Assembly: GCA_037074705.1 (NCBI GenBank)
Contig: CM073591.1
Location: 135,353,032 to 135,417,031, forward strand
Length of the DNA: 64,000 bases
Direction: 5' to 3'
Source of the DNA: Zhengitettix transpicula
Lineage: Eukaryota > Arthropoda > Insecta > Orthoptera > Tetrigidae
How positions within the stretch are numbered: the first letter of the stretch is position 1; every line of letters begins with the position of its first letter. The notes under the pieces were generated by a model that was given only the letters and a program-made list of their open reading frames with translations, was not told where the DNA came from and made no database searches. The translations under genes were made by a program, and so were the position numbers. Shown in pieces: positions 12,104 to 25,400 of the stretch.

Positions 12104-14140
12104 CGTTTGATAAACCTAGGATCATTTATTGAATTTATTCACTGAGAAAGCCTACTTCCACTGGTAACAGAAATGCTTCCATCTTACGCTAACGGTCTAT
12201 ACAAAATCGCGGTTGAAGAAATAGTAATTTATGCAAACTTTTGTTCAACAAATAATCATTTACTTTTAAAAAAAGTCGCGTGACGCAGTCAACACAATCA
12301 ATTTCTTGAAAAAATCAGTACACTTCATATTAATATTTAATTTCTCCCGCAGAATTAAGTATCAAAAGATAATCCGATATATTATGATTATTGCCGATTG
12401 AAAGTTAAATAGTTAAGCTTGATATCATATTTAACCTGCACCTGTCAACAGATTAAAAGACACCGACAAATTGAATTGTAAAGTCAGTCACGCTTATTAT
12501 CATCTTAAATAAGTATATATTTTCTGCCTGTCTCTTACAGTGTTTATCAAAAACATTTTATGATAACCTCTCCAGATGGTGGGATGTTTTGGTTCGTTGC
12601 CAGAGAGATCTTACTGGAGTGTCTGGCGGAAATCCAGAACACACCGGGCGCAGATGTAGAACGATATAGCCAGACTCCCCATTCTATTGCATCTGTAGTC
12701 AGGGTGTCAGACCATCATCTTTAAAAATTGTCCCATATCGTAATTAGAATAATATATTTTGTCTAATATACAGACAATATTTAATGATGACAAATTGTTT
12801 AACTAATCAATGTTTCGGTTTATATATTTGTATATATATATATATATTGTAATGCCAATTAATTAGGCCATTTATTGGTTTTAATAAAATTAATTATAAC
12901 GGCAGGAGCTTCCAAAGCGACAATGGAGGCAGGCTCTGTTACTTTGTCGGAAAGTCAAAATGGCGTATGCGTGCTAAAACTGGAGAGTACTAAGAATTAG
13001 TTGGTGACGGGACATTTCGGAGGACGGAACAAATGATACTAGAGCAGAGACTAGCCGTCGTTTAATGTATTATTAAAAAAAGTTGTGAGTTGAAGACAAA
13101 GTAAAAACATTCACGGAGGTATTATCCCGTAAATATCGCTAAGTTAGCAATTTTTCCGTCTATCAGCAGCCAGGAAAGGAATGCAGTTTTTACGTCTGTA
13201 GCCAGCCAGGAACAGTAAAGTTGCAGTTTAAATCACAAGCGGTAAAAAGACTATGAATCACAGGATACATATAAGGCAAGCGGTCATCAGATAGCTGACA
13301 AAAAGGAGGATCATCCGAGTTCCTGGGAGCCTACCAAGGTTGACTTAAAGAGTGTAAAATCTGTGACCCGATATTAGAATTAGTGTAAAAATTTTGCAAT
13401 AGTGTACTCCCGAAAGCAAAATGGAATGCTGGAACCAGCTCGACAGAAGTGAGTAACAAATTACAAAAATAATGATTTATGTAAACGTAATTAAAGGATA
13501 GAAGTCAGATTTCGTTCTATTTTAATTGTCAAGTTAATTTATTTTCTTTTTAATTTATTTATATCGACATATTGTTTAGGTAAATGTGAACTGTTTGTTA
13601 ATAAGATTTTGAAACAACTTTTTGTGTCCATTATCAAACCCAGTGAAGGCCCTGAGAAATTAATATTTTAAATTGTAATTGTTTGTGACTTAAAGTGGAA
13701 ATAAATAATTATATGTTTTAAATTCTTGTTGATTATTTCATTTAAATAAAATCGTTGTTGATTATTACATTTTGACGGTTAACGTGAGGTAACTTTTTAA
13801 ACATTTTTAAATTTAAATTAAATTAATTAAATGCTTTCTTTTAATTATTACAATATATACATACATACATTCTTATATTATTTAAATATTTTAGTCTAAT
13901 TCAACGTTAATCTCCTTAAAAAAATTATATAAAAAATTAATGGAGCAATTTTACATTATTACTTAATTAATTACCTGGGTACTTCAATAACTTAATTTTT
14001 TTAAGATTCTAATGCAACGTAGAATATCGTTCTAAATTTGTATAACTATTATCCATTTGTATTTAATTCTTTAGAGTAAAGTGTTAATTTGTTTATTAAG
14101 CTCTTAGTGTTTTTATATAATAAATTTGATCATTTTTTTT
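12104..14140. other. AT-rich DNA, nothing recognised
   Basis: No coding signature is visible. A short TA microsatellite lies near 12827-12846. The stretches 12560-12720 and 12900-13440 are less AT-rich but carry no open frame or motif I can name. Confidence 0.4.
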
Positions 14141-14144
14141 AGAG

Positions 14145-14523
14145 TAACAGTCTACATGAGGATAATCCACGTGGTGGCAAGTTCCCTTTAATAGCATAAG
14201 AATGGATTTGAAATGGAGGATACGGAAATGTAGAGGAAGGCAGCTAAGGGTTAACTAGGGCCCTGGGCTATAACTTAAGAATCCTACCTGGCATTCACCT
14301 GAAAGTGATGCAGGAAAAACCCTAGAAAACCTGCATCAGGTAGGTCTGGGTGCTTGGCCTATGCCATTCCGATGGCGGGAGAGGGGTTTGCCCTGGGGAC
14401 GCAGCATTTCCTTCTCCGTGCCTCAACTAGTTTAGGAGGAAGCTGGCCGACTGATCCAATGTGATAACAACTCTTATCGTATACCTAAGGTCTGCGACCG
14501 CGGAACATACACCTTTCAAAGGA
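14145..14523 (+). repeat. Dispersed repeat family A, copy 3
   Basis: This plus-oriented copy includes GATAATCCACGTGGTGGCAA, AGGGTTAACTAGGGCCC, AACCTGCATCAGGTAGGTC and GTGCCTCAACTAGTTTAGGA. It ends near ACATACACCTTTCAAAGG. The far 3' part of the longest copies is absent. Confidence 0.85.
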
Positions 14524-16015
14524 GTTATACTTAATAACATATAAACTGTATTAATTTTAATTTTCTCATGTATTTATTTTTAAGTATCTGTATTTTAATT
14601 TAATTTAATGTACGGTTTAATAAATAATGCAGTTTTTCTCGGTGTAGAGAATTAATAAAGTATTATCCGGCTTCCAGTTGCATCGGCGACGTTTCGGATA
14701 CAATTGGTTATTAAAAGTCAAAGTTTTATATTAATAAAATATTGGCTCACTTAGAAATTTGAAAATTAATCCTTTAAATAATTATGGCAGTTGTCGAAAA
14801 AAATCAAAATTAAAGATTTTATAAATGATGAATTAGTTTCTCATTTTTGAGACTAATGAAAACATTGGGGTTAATAAAAAAAATAACGAAATATTTCTGT
14901 GTTATATCATTTACGTAAATGTTTGTAATAATGCTTAAAAATATTTTCTATTTCAGCAGTAGAGGACAAATGAAATGTATAAAGCTGAATATAAAATTGA
15001 ATAGTATTAAATATGTCCATACAAACTGACTGCAGTTGGCTCCTTTGAAAAATTAAATTAAAATTCCTTATCATCTTTTATCTCAATTATTTCAAGGATT
15101 GTAAAGTAGCATCCTTGTTGCCAGTTTTTGTTTGGTATAACTTACCGAGTTTCTTAAATATTATACAGTAGCTAAAAACTCTACAAGTTGGAATGGTAAA
15201 ACTGAACTCGGAGTTAGGAATCTAAGCTTCCAATAATTAATCCCACGCGCAGAACTGAATTTCATGTAATACGTATTGACTATTGAAAGATAATAAAGTT
15301 TCCCCAAAAGCGCCTGGTATTGACGTTAAGGAACGAGTCACATGAATTCGTATCGAGAGGCTTCTATTAATCTTCCAGCTGAACTCAATAAACCGCGGGG
15401 TAAAAAAGTACATATTTATATTACACAATCAAAACTTCGATGTTGACAAAATGCTATTTTCAACCTTATTCTAAACATAGAATATTCCTTAAGTGAAATG
15501 AGTGATTTATATGATAGAAAAATAACTATGTTTGTAACTGACGTGAAAATACGTGTCACTTTAAGTTTTATTGATCAAACTTTGACTTTTACGCGTAAAA
15601 ACATCGCATTTGATTTGTTTGCATTCAGTGGTTTAGCTAATAATTGAATATTTATGACGCAGATTGACAATCATTCTACTAAAAATTACATTCGACAATA
15701 GTATTCTAATCGGTGCTTTTACTAATTAAAACCAAATTTATTTATGGTTTGTAAATTAAAATTAAAAGTGAATAATATTAAGCCCACAGAGCGTACATAT
15801 TTAGTTAATGGTCATAAATAAAAGTAATTGAGTTTTCAAATTGTTACTCATCGTCTTTGTAACGCAACGCTAATTCAAATAATTCGTGAGAGCATGATTT
15901 TATAACTTAATAATAAATATCTTTTTAGAAAAACGTAATAAACTTCGAAATTTATATGTAACAATTAAACTACTTTCTCACAAATAGATCATGAAAATAA
16001 AATCATAAAATTTAT
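14524..16015. other. AT-rich DNA with a possible PLE-terminal scrap
   Basis: Around 14675-14700 the minus strand reads CCGAAACGTCGCCGATG, which resembles the right side of the hammerhead-like units elsewhere in the window. It is too short for a firm call. The rest is AT-rich without features. Confidence 0.3.
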
Positions 16016-16287
16016 TAGGACCCCAAAGCAAACTCCTCTCCCGCTATCGGAAGGGTGTGGGACAAGTACGCAATGCCCGACCTACCTGATGCAGCTTTTT
16101 CTAGGGTTTTCCCTGCATTACTTTTAGGTGAATTGCCGGGTCGGATCCTTAAACAATAGTCCGGTGGTCCTACTTAACCACCCTAGGCTACCTTCCTCTA
16201 CCCTTCCGCATCCACCCTTTCAAATCCCTTCCTATTCTATTAAATAGGAGTTGCCACCAGTTGCATTACCCTATACATAGCCTGTCT
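16016..16287 (-). repeat. Dispersed repeat family A, copy 4 (with a detached end at 16414-16446)
   Basis: This minus-oriented copy carries the CCTCTCCCGCTATCGGAAGG-type block, GCCCGACCTACCTGATGCAG, and CCTATACATAGCCTGTCTAC at its end. A second 33-bp scrap of the same end (GTGGATTACCCTATACATAG) occurs at 16414-16446. The family therefore has a defined, repeatedly used terminus here. Confidence 0.82.
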
Positions 16288-16692
16288 ACTCCTTAAAATA
16301 TCCTAAAATATAGCACATTATTAAATTATCAGTTTCTCACCTATTTTTTTTCTGTGTGTCGTTCTTGCAGATCTTTCGTGACAAGGATTACAGAAACGCT
16401 GTGTGTGTCTGTGATGTGGATTACCCTATACATAGCCTGTCTACACCAAAAAAAAAGAGTGTGTTTTATCACTTATTTTTGTCTATTTTTGCCTATTTAT
16501 TTATCAAAATATTGTATTGTATACAATGAAGTGGGAAAATCGAAACCAAATTTTAGTATTCTGTTTCTCAGGCCTGTCTAGATGTTGAAAGAAGATTTAC
16601 GGTCTGAAAAAATATTTTCCTGGCATAGATTTAAAAATAATGTCATGTCACAACTCATTATAACGAAATAATATGACCAATTTAAGATACAG

Positions 16693-16977
16693 TTGACAAA
16701 TAAAAATACAAAAATACAACGTTTCCTCCACCAATTGGAGAAAGTTTTCAAGTGCAGAAATATAAAGATACTAGGTCACACGTATTCAAATCTACCAATG
16801 ACAAACGAAAGACATCACTTAATGACGGAAGATCATACTTTGTGTTTTGGTGTTTTTAGTTGTCAACTGTCTATTAAATTGGTCAATTTATTTAGTTATT
16901 TTCCTGGAATGTTTGACAAGAACATTGACCGTATCTATAGGGCCTGTGGTTTTGAAGAGAAGGCAGTGGCAATGTAA
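16693..16977 (+). other. Unrecognised 94-codon open frame
   Basis: This is an open frame without a recognisable domain. It contains CRNIKILGHTYSNL and CFGVFSCQLS, is AT-rich and has no codon bias that would argue for selection. The 17-bp string GGTGGAGGAAACGTTGT occurs on the minus strand at about 16719-16735 and again on the plus strand at 17594-17610 inside a foldback repeat, so this stretch is probably repeat-derived. I do not claim a gene. Confidence 0.2.
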
Positions 16978-17485
16978 TGGTTCAAGTGTACGGTCGTGAC
17001 AGAAAAGTCGACGACGGTTTTAACATGACAATTCAAGTAGCAGAATGTGATACAAAAATTGAGAAGTCACAATGTGGAGATAGAAGTTAGGTTATCTGAG
17101 AAATTAACAGTAAAAAAGTAAGCAGTCTGAGTTGAAAGGTATTTCGCTAAAGAAGTTAGGTAGAAGAGATAGATGCAACGTACATTTTTATTTTAAAATA
17201 AGATTAGCGGAGCGAGAATCTAAGTTAATTTGTACGACTCGTCTCTCGAGACAGAATCAGTGGACAACACGTTCAGCGGCGGTAACAAGCTTTGAGGACA
17301 AAATCTTCCTTTCTAGCAATTTCCCGCCCGTCAGTCACTTCGAAGGCTACCGTTAAAATTACTAATATTTGTAAATTGTTTTATATGCCAACTACACACA
17401 TTTTCGGTCAGAATTCCACTTGAATTAAAACATTTAATTTTCAATATGATTTTGTTAAAATATATAAAACAGATTTTTTTATTAT

Positions 17486-17665
17486 TATAATGAAATTATG
17501 GACAAAAATTAGGACAATAAAGTAAAAACAACCTCACAACGTGGACTTTATTAAGTAAAAAAAAAGTTACATAAGCCTATAAAATAATAGAATGGTGGAG
17601 GAAACGTTGTGAGTTTACGTTTACTTTATTGTCTGTTTTTTGTCCATACTTTTATTATATTATAA
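17486..17665. repeat. Foldback repeat with GAAACGTTGTG centre
   Basis: The left arm (17486-17541) and the right arm (about 17603-17665) are imperfect reverse complements of about 56-63 bp. They share ATGGACAAAAA, GACAATAAAGTAAA and CTCACAACGT. The right arm starts with GGTGGAGGAAACGTTGTG, a compressed version of the CTGANGA...GAAACG core of the other foldback units. I infer that it belongs to the PLE-terminal type. Confidence 0.7.
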
Positions 17666-18150
17666 TAAATATATGAAATAGTTTAATTTATATAATTGCA
17701 TATTGCTTGTGTGTTATATGAAATTGCTTTCATTATTTATAATCATTGCAATATATGTATAGAAAGTGAGAGACTGATGCAGTAAATATTAATAATTTAT
17801 CAACATTCTATTATTTTTTACGCTTATAAATAGTCCAAAAATGGTTTATTCTTATAAATACAACGCATCCGATATCAAAACAATTGATGATATTAAAGTT
17901 TTAATAATTGCATTTAATTTCAAATTTGAGGATTGTAGAGATTTAATACGTTAGATATGTGAAGTTTTAATTATTGGATGAAATTAATAATTTTAAGTGC
18001 TCGTAATTTTGATAGATCTGATGATACACCCACCATCAACTGTCTACAAGGATATAACGTTAGAGTGTAAATAATATACATTCCTTTAAATATTGTTATT
18101 TAGTGGCTTGGTAGCTAATCAGCAGTGTTGCTATATTATGGAGAACTAAG

Positions 18151-18570
18151 AGTGTAAAAAAATAACCTGAAAGATATTGAAAAGATAAAAGAAACTTTTC
18201 TGAAAAAGATACTGTGTGTCTCGAAATATACGCCATCTCGACTTGCATATGAACTCACAAGGGAACCTACGCTATACATCAGGGTTAACTTTGCCATCTA
18301 CACCTACATGTCAACACGTGATCCAAGAACTAAAAGAAAAGAAGAACTAGATATAGGACAAACGAATGGAGGAGAGCATCATTCGAACTACGACACACAG
18401 TAATTCGTTTCGCCGTGCACGGTTTTCACCACATGATTTGTAAATCAAAAAGCTTTCATCAACCACATGTGAATTCTGTTTGTGAATTATGTGAAATGGT
18501 GTGTGACAGATATCACGCATATTGTTGTTCCAGAAGATCTATCTCAATGACAGAATTTTGTAAAGAGTGA
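18151..18570 (+). pseudogene. LINE reverse-transcriptase C-terminal fragment
   Basis: An open stretch reads NLKDIEKIKETFLKKILCVS followed by KYTPSRLAYELTREP. This is the conserved motif found downstream of the reverse transcriptase palm in many arthropod LINEs, usually seen as LE.VK..YLKR.LG..K.T.SRLVYEL. After a TAA near 18400 the sequence continues with a Cys/His-rich stretch (HVNSVCELCEMVCDRYHAYC), compatible with the C-terminal zinc-finger-like end of such ORF2 proteins. No catalytic domain remains. Confidence 0.65.
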
Positions 18571-20283
18571 CCAAAATTACTTTACACATTGTGTGAAATT
18601 CCTTATATTATTAAGAGTGTAAACAATCAGTTTAGTCCGAATATGTGAATTGATCTGTTACAGAGCAGTAATAGCGAGAGGGATCGCTATTTCACCACGT
18701 ATTTTATAGAGATGATAACTCTGTGTTCTCAGTTGGTCGTACTAGTGAACAGATGAGGGGCGGCGTACCGAGAAGTGTCTTGCTGGTCATCAGAGTTCCT
18801 AATTGCTTTATGAAGAACGAGACTCAACTGAGACCATATTGTTGACAAGTAAATAATGTGTTCGTAACAAACTGTCCTGATAAAATATTCAAAAGCGCAA
18901 CGTCGATCCATCTATCGAAACAAAACATCACAATCCTTCAACTGATTATATATATATATATATATATATATATTGAAAAGAATTATTTTTGTGGGCTGGG
19001 TATTTACGTCAAATCAAAAAAATATTTGACTATTAAAGAAATTTTATATAAGTTTATTACAGTTAAGCATGAAAAACTCTTATCTCAGGCACCTGTGGTT
19101 TTTACATAGAAGAGATCTGCTGCCCGAACCAAATACGTACTGCTATTCTGTGTTGTGTTGCTTGCTGTAGCTCTCGTACCGACGTCTCCGTATCTCACAG
19201 CCGGCAGAACGGGCTAAATGTAGTGATGACTTTAGTCAGGACCATTTCAAGGCGTCGACTCAGGGGTTGACCACTGGCTAAGGCGTCGGCCTCCGGGATT
19301 GATTGTTGGCAAGCCGTCGTACTGAATTGTGTGGCTTCGATGAACTCTTCACTAACAAATTGTGTCCCTTTCTCACGACGATTCTGCCTCGGACGATATC
19401 CGAGACAACCACTTGAAAAAGTTTACAGCAGAACTCATGACATTTGTAGATTGGTGACACTTAAAACGTATACACGTAACGCTATACGGAGCCTCTCATA
19501 ATCACATCCACCAGCTGCGGTGAGCGCAGCACAACTGCTCCAGTTTCAAAAGCTTATCTCCGTTCCCTCCATTATAACCTCCCAATCTTTTACTTTTATC
19601 ATTATTAGGAAACTTCGTCGAAATGTCAGTTTCACTGATTCTTCCATTGTTACAAGAGTTATAGCACGCAGCTGCAGTTCCGTAGTCAACAATGGCCAAC
19701 TATTCTGTCATGTTGAGGCCAACAATCGAGACAGGACACGAAAATTACTTGGATGGAAATATTTATCCCCTCCACCCCCACGCACGATTTCGAATTCCCC
19801 AAACCACAGCAAACAACACTTCAGAGACAAAGCAAAACTAAACCAAAATACACGCGTTACAATATATAAATATAAATATATAGAAGTTGTGATTCAAACT
19901 AGTCAATATATATATATATATGTATGTATATTGACTATTTTGAATCACAATTTCTTGCTTCATTACAAAAATTAGTGGCCGAAACGACTACATGTCTTCC
20001 ATAATATTCGTGCTTCACACATTTTCAACTTTTGGTAGATATGTCACGAATGTGCACCATGATCTCATCAATTGATTGATAAAAATACTGTTACATCCAC
20101 ATTGTCTCAGCATTTGTCTGTAGATTCGTTGAAAAAAGAAATGTAAAATCATTTAAAGAAATATGAATAAATAAAATAACCTTACATTTGAGTTAACTTG
20201 GAAATAATTGTAACTGTTACAACAAATTTAATTAGTTTTATGTCCATTTAATAATCAATAAGCATTTACTTTCGAATAAGAAA
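18571..20283. other. Mixed DNA with TA microsatellite and a small foldback
   Basis: A TA repeat lies at 18945-18973. An inverted repeat joins 19883-19915 and about 19928-19955 (arms share TGTGATTCAAA.TAGTCAATATA) with an AT loop. The stretch 19100-19780 is less AT-rich and has open frames on both strands, none recognisable. Confidence 0.45.
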
Positions 20284-20960
20284 GTTAGCCAATTCAGACA
20301 AAAAAGTGATAATCTAAATGCCACACATCGTTTCTGGGATCCTTGTCCCTTTCCTAACGTGCGAAGAAAAGCCTAGAGCGTCACAATTGCACTTGTCAGT
20401 TGACAAAACTCTAAAGCGACAGCAATGGGAGAGCCGAAGTGTTAACGTAACAATAAGGGAGCAACGACAATGGGAAAACAGAAGGTTTAGCGTAATAATA
20501 AGGGATCATGTAATTATTGAGTTTTATAGTGTCTGTTTATACATTAATAACTGTGATGCTTGATTCAATATAAAGCATCTTTGAAACGAATCTGAAATTG
20601 TACGTGGTGTCAATGACTAAAATCTTAGCATTTTACAATCAAATTTATGTTTAGAATTGATGATATGTTTGGATACTACAGATTGTTTATCAATAGGATT
20701 TTTGATATTAGATATATGTTCCTTGATACGTGTAATAATTGAACGTTTTGTTTGCCCTATGTAGCAGGAATTACAATTAGAGCAAGAGATTTTGTAAAAA
20801 ACAAAATGTTTGCTTAGGTGTCAAGTGGGTCCTTGTGGTTTTTAATAAAGTATGAAATGGTATTATTGGATCTGTAAATGATGAATATTTGATATTCTTT
20901 GAATATTTGGAAAAATTTGCGATGTAGAAATTTGCATTAAGGGAATACGAGAAAAAATTT
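20284..20960 (-). mobile_element. Penelope-like retroelement 2, 3' remnant with terminal unit
   Basis: Reading down the minus strand there is a decayed linker, a GIY-YIG endonuclease (20800-20617), an approximately 200-bp spacer with a two-unit tandem repeat (20413-20505), and then a single-sided hammerhead-like terminal unit (20400-20284). The terminal unit contains GCCAATTCAGACAAAAAAGTG (on the plus strand), also seen at 35945 and, diverged and inverted, near 49475. The arrangement fits the 3' end of a PLE. The reverse transcriptase is absent. Confidence 0.72.
20617..20800 (-). pseudogene. GIY-YIG endonuclease domain of PLE2
   Basis: The translation begins FYKISCSNCNSCYIGQTKRS and continues TRIKEHISNI, KHIINSKHKFD and MLRF before a TAG at 20617-20619. 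It has the Cys pair, the YIG core, Gln-Thr-Lys-Arg and the downstream Arg and His expected of Penelope-type GIY-YIG nucleases. Upstream, a decayed linker (NTISYFIKNHKDP-like) fits the residues that normally precede this domain. The domain is open, but the gene around it is broken, so it is a relic. The nuclease would nick target DNA to prime reverse transcription. Confidence 0.8.
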
Positions 20961-21900
20961 GGCTTGAGTTATTTGGGGACGGTTAACAATAGGATATTGG
21001 ATTTTGTTCAATCTGTTGTTTATGATAAAAAAACTGACGAAAATGTTGGATATATTCTATTTTGTGTTAATAATCATTATTTTTCACAGTACTGGAAGTG
21101 TATTATATCAGATCATTATCTCATTAATTGGTGGAGTTTCTCCAACCGCATCTAAAGTGCTCTGAATATTTATACCGCAACGCAAAACTTTTACTACATC
21201 GGACAACTCGTTAACTTTAAAATATTTCCATATTAGTATCCGTTGGACAACAGGCGCCCGAGTACGTATCTGTGTAAAGCTATTAATTTTCCCACGCTGA
21301 GTATTTTCCAGCTTTCATGAAACGAATTTTCTGCTGTCAGTAAATAACACTGACGTATTAGTGGGCATATTTATTGTTATAGTATACAAATATATACCCG
21401 CCTACGGGCTGTACGATGACATAATCCGCCGGCTTGAGCCTGTTTGTCACGTGGGAGGCCTCCATTTGTTTATTCATAATATTAATGTTTGTTCACCAGT
21501 TGTAACCTGTCAGATCTACGCTGTACATGCACTGCGTTTCGTCATATATATTTTTTTTAGTTACGTAAATAAAAAATTATATTTTTAATACGAAAATATT
21601 TATATATTGACCGCGTTACAATTGAACGAAATGGCTATTACGAAATTCAATATTACAATTCAGATAAAGTTGATTATGACGTTTGGGACATATTTATGAA
21701 TATTCATTTCTCTGACACGTACATAATAAAAATACATGTTCTCTTATTCTAAGAAAATTTTTTTTTTAAGAATAAATATGAAACTTATACGTGGAGTGAG
21801 TTCTGCATTGCTGTAAATACCAGGAATGAATCTGAATTATTTATCGTTAACTACTGAGAAATCAGTTTAAGAACTACTTTTCCGTAAATATACAGGTTTT
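20961..21900. other. AT-rich DNA, nothing recognised
   Basis: Two short open frames (20964-21155 and 21361-21588) have no domain. I see no repeat boundary. Confidence 0.4.
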
Positions 21901-21904
21901 TTTT

Positions 21905-22420
21905 ACAGTAACAGTTTACAGCATAAGGTGAATCCACTTGGTGGCAACTCCTCTTTAATAGTATAGGAAGTAATTTGAAAGGGGGGAAGCGGAAGGGTAG
22001 ATAAGGTAGCCAAGGGTTAACTAGGGACCCCGGGCTATTTTTTAATGAATCCTACCCGGCATTTGCCTAAATGTTAAGCAGGACAAACCCTAGAAAACCT
22101 GCATCAGGTAGGTCGGTAATTGGGTACTTTGTCCCATGCCCTTCTAATGGCGGGACAGGGGTTTCCTGTGGCGATACAAAATTCTCTTCTCCGTGCCTCG
22201 ACCAGTTTAGGAGGCAATTGGCCGACTGTTCCAATGGGACCAGAGAACAACTCTTGCCGTATGCCCAAGAACTGCGACCCCGGAACATACACCTCTCAAA
22301 ACAGGCTGATGTGCTTCGGCATGTGGGAACCTTTGTTCAAACACGGAGAGAGGAAAACGCATCCCCAAAGGTAACCCTATCCGTCTCTCCAGAAAGCTTC
22401 TGCCTTTGAGAGAGCAGGTA
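21905..22420 (+). repeat. Dispersed repeat family A, copy 5 (one of the two longest)
   Basis: With copy 7 this copy shows most of the family. It begins near GGTGAATCCACTTGGTGGCA and runs through GGGTTAACTAGGGACCCCGG, CCTGCATCAGGTAGGTCGG, CGTGCCTCGACCAGTTTAGG and TTGCCGTATGCCCAAGAACT. It continues to CCCCAAAGGTAACCCTATCC and a last block with CTCTCCAGAAAGCTTCTGCC. Open frames on both strands are overlapping shadows of one another. There is no poly(A) tail, tRNA-like head or terminal inverted repeat that would classify it. Confidence 0.88.
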
Positions 22421-25400
22421 AGTTATTTCATTTTTTTATAGTCCAATTATAGATCGAAATACTTCCAACGTCTGGTTTCTTTATTTCTCTACGTCAGTTT
22501 GATATATTTCATTCCAATTACGAGGCCTCGCTTGACTCTACTTTTATTAACTTTTCGAATGTATTTGGATTGTGCTATAAACAAAGCAGGATGCCTATAT
22601 TTTATTACTGTCCTCGCTAAAGCTGTTTGGATCTTCGAAATTCTTAATAAAAAAAATATGGACATAAAGCTCAGCTATTTACTAGATCATTCTGGTAAAG
22701 AAATTATTCGCGTATCCCTTTACCCACGTTACAGTAATTACAGGTGCAAGAAGTGATGAAAACTCATGAAAAAAGAGGTTGTACCAACGTTTCAAACAGT
22801 AAAAGTTCTGTTCGTGTTCAGGGGAGAGAAGGGTTAAGAATTATAACTGGGACTCGAGAGTCCGTACACTCGTTAAAGAAATAACTTACTAAATTTAGTG
22901 TATTTAGATAGTTGGGTGCCGAGGTTCTGAAAAACTGTCTGAGGAAGTGTTGGGCTGGACAATTAATTTCTAAGAACGAGGAAAAATTGATCGAGCGACC
23001 TTTGTAGAGGATGCAAGGGGGAAGTGCAAACATTTAAATCGGAACGAATTGGAATTTTAGCAGATGCTCGGGAAATGTTTGAAGACAAATTAAACGTACG
23101 TTATCAGATTGAAATTCAGAATTAGTCCATCGAAGTCTCCCGCTGGACGAATAAACTTGATGAGTTTATTATACATATTCGCAATTAAAGCGGTGTGAAA
23201 AGTACTATACTTGATATATTCCATCAAATTGGAGGAGCTATTTTCTATCATAGCAATCGTAACTTTTAAAAAAAACGAAATAAAATGTGTTACGTATTGT
23301 ATTGCTCCATTTTTGTGCCGACGAGTACATATATAAGAAAGATAATATACTCATTTGAGTATTATTATAAAAATAATTTTAACAATATCGTAAGGTATAA
23401 ATTTCAAAATATACTCGTTGCATTACGAAGAGAATCGGAACGTCGTTGGATAAGACAATCACCGAGTAAATTATGTAATTCATTTTGATCTTACTTTTGA
23501 ATAATTTTTTTAAAAAATTTTTAAATTTCCTGGTCCCTAAAACTATAAAGCTTAACAGTTTTAGTTCACTGCTTTTAAATAAATTTGGCTGATAATAAAT
23601 TATTGATTGATTTGCTGATTTTTGGGATATTTATAAATATATATTATTGCTTTGAGTTGCCAATAGAAGTAAACATTTTTAATGAGAAGCTGTTATATTT
23701 TGTGTTTTTATCGCTAGAATAAAATTAATATTATGTCAACTTTTTTTAATGTAACTGAAGATCAATCGTCGTATACGTTAAACCCTTCAAATTAAAAGAA
23801 ATCTCTATCTATCGTTTGATACATTCAGTCAGGATCCGTTTTCAAAAGCTGAAATCTATTCGTCAGAGAGATTCAACCACAAAATAACTGAAGGGGGTGG
23901 GGGTGGGGATATACGCGACACTGGTTCCTGTCTTTGATACTAGAGAGTCAGTAATTAACCTGTGTCGCCGTGTCCGCCATAGCTGCTGCTTTAAGCTCAT
24001 TTATCACAGGATGAAGCTAGTCTGTCACAACTGATGTGTTGGGACGTGCTCCACCTGTGTCATGTCAAATCAAATTGTATTTACCTAAATTATACACGTT
24101 AGAGATTGTCAATGCTTTAAACCAGCCCGGCAGCCGATACGTGTCACAAAAGAAAAGCTAGTGTGATTCCTATTTCGATACATTTTGATGACTTTCCTTT
24201 TATTCACGTATTGACGAATGCAATAATTATAAATAACTCTTTTAAAAGAATATAAAAACCTTAAAAAAAATTTAAACATATTAAGGGTATTTTTTTGGTA
24301 AATATGTTTCTCTAGATATTATACTACTGAAATATTCTTCTACATAGCGATTTATCATTACATAATTGTTTTCAAATTTTATATACATAAAGAAAGAAAA
24401 TATAACACCTTTCATTCATTGTTAACAATGCTCGGAATAGTACTCAATTTCTCTGTGAAATAGATTAACAGCGAGTTACAACGTTAAATGTTCATAATTA
24501 TTACAGCGTTCGTTTAAAATGAAAGATATGTATTTTTATACACATTAGAATAATTAAATGCTGGGATTATTTTAGCTTCAATTATACTATGAGGCTACGC
24601 CACTCTCTTTAAACATATCTCTGAATTGTTTTCAATAATAAATGCACATGTAAAGTAAAATAATTGTGTAATATATTTTTATTATTATATTAAGCAATTA
24701 AAATAATATATGAAAATTAATGTAATGAATATTGTACGGAATAATACAGACAAGAACCAAATAAGAACATATTATGAAATTCATGATTAAACAAAACAAA
24801 CTTTATCAAACAAAATTACTATGTTCAAAGCAGCAATAGTTCTTTAGAGGACCTAAGTTGTAAGTAAAATAAAATAAAAGCTATACAAATTAAAATATAG
24901 AATATAGAATGAAATTATTTGCTCCCATTTCAGACAAGCTTTGATTATGATTACAATTAATATTATTGTTAGTATAACAAATTAACGATTTTTTAAAATA
25001 ATTTACTAAATAATACACCAACTTTTATAGATTCTTTACAAATTTATCGGTATTGTACCCAAATATCAATAATATTTTAAATTTCGTCAGCTTAATGAAT
25101 ATTACAAATTAAATAAATTAATGAACTTTCAGAATATTTTACTTAAGAATCCAACAAAATTAATGAATTCGGAGATATTTATCGGTCTAGTGTAAATATA
25201 AATTAATATTTAATGTGTTTAATTATTAATATAAATTTAATATATTTTCAAAAATCTTGAAATACTTTCTTTAAGAATCAGTTAACATTGATGGATTATA
25301 ACACATTGTTCTCATATATAAATAATATTATAATTTTGCAGGATCATTAAATAAAATAATTCAAAATGCCAGAAAAGTTCGTTAATTTATTTAATTTAAA

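Noticed and set aside
12828..12846. TA tracts here, at 18945, 40205 and 57525 as functional elements
   Set aside because: They are ordinary dinucleotide microsatellites.
19240..19330. tRNA-like stretch (TGGCTAAGGCGTCGGCCTCC)
   Set aside because: It recalls the D and anticodon arms of a Ser/Leu tRNA, but no T arm or acceptor stem follows.
22067..22409. Overlapping open frames in family A copies, which look protein-like
   Set aside because: They occur on both strands in the same place, are broken differently in each copy and match no family; they reflect the repeat's base composition.
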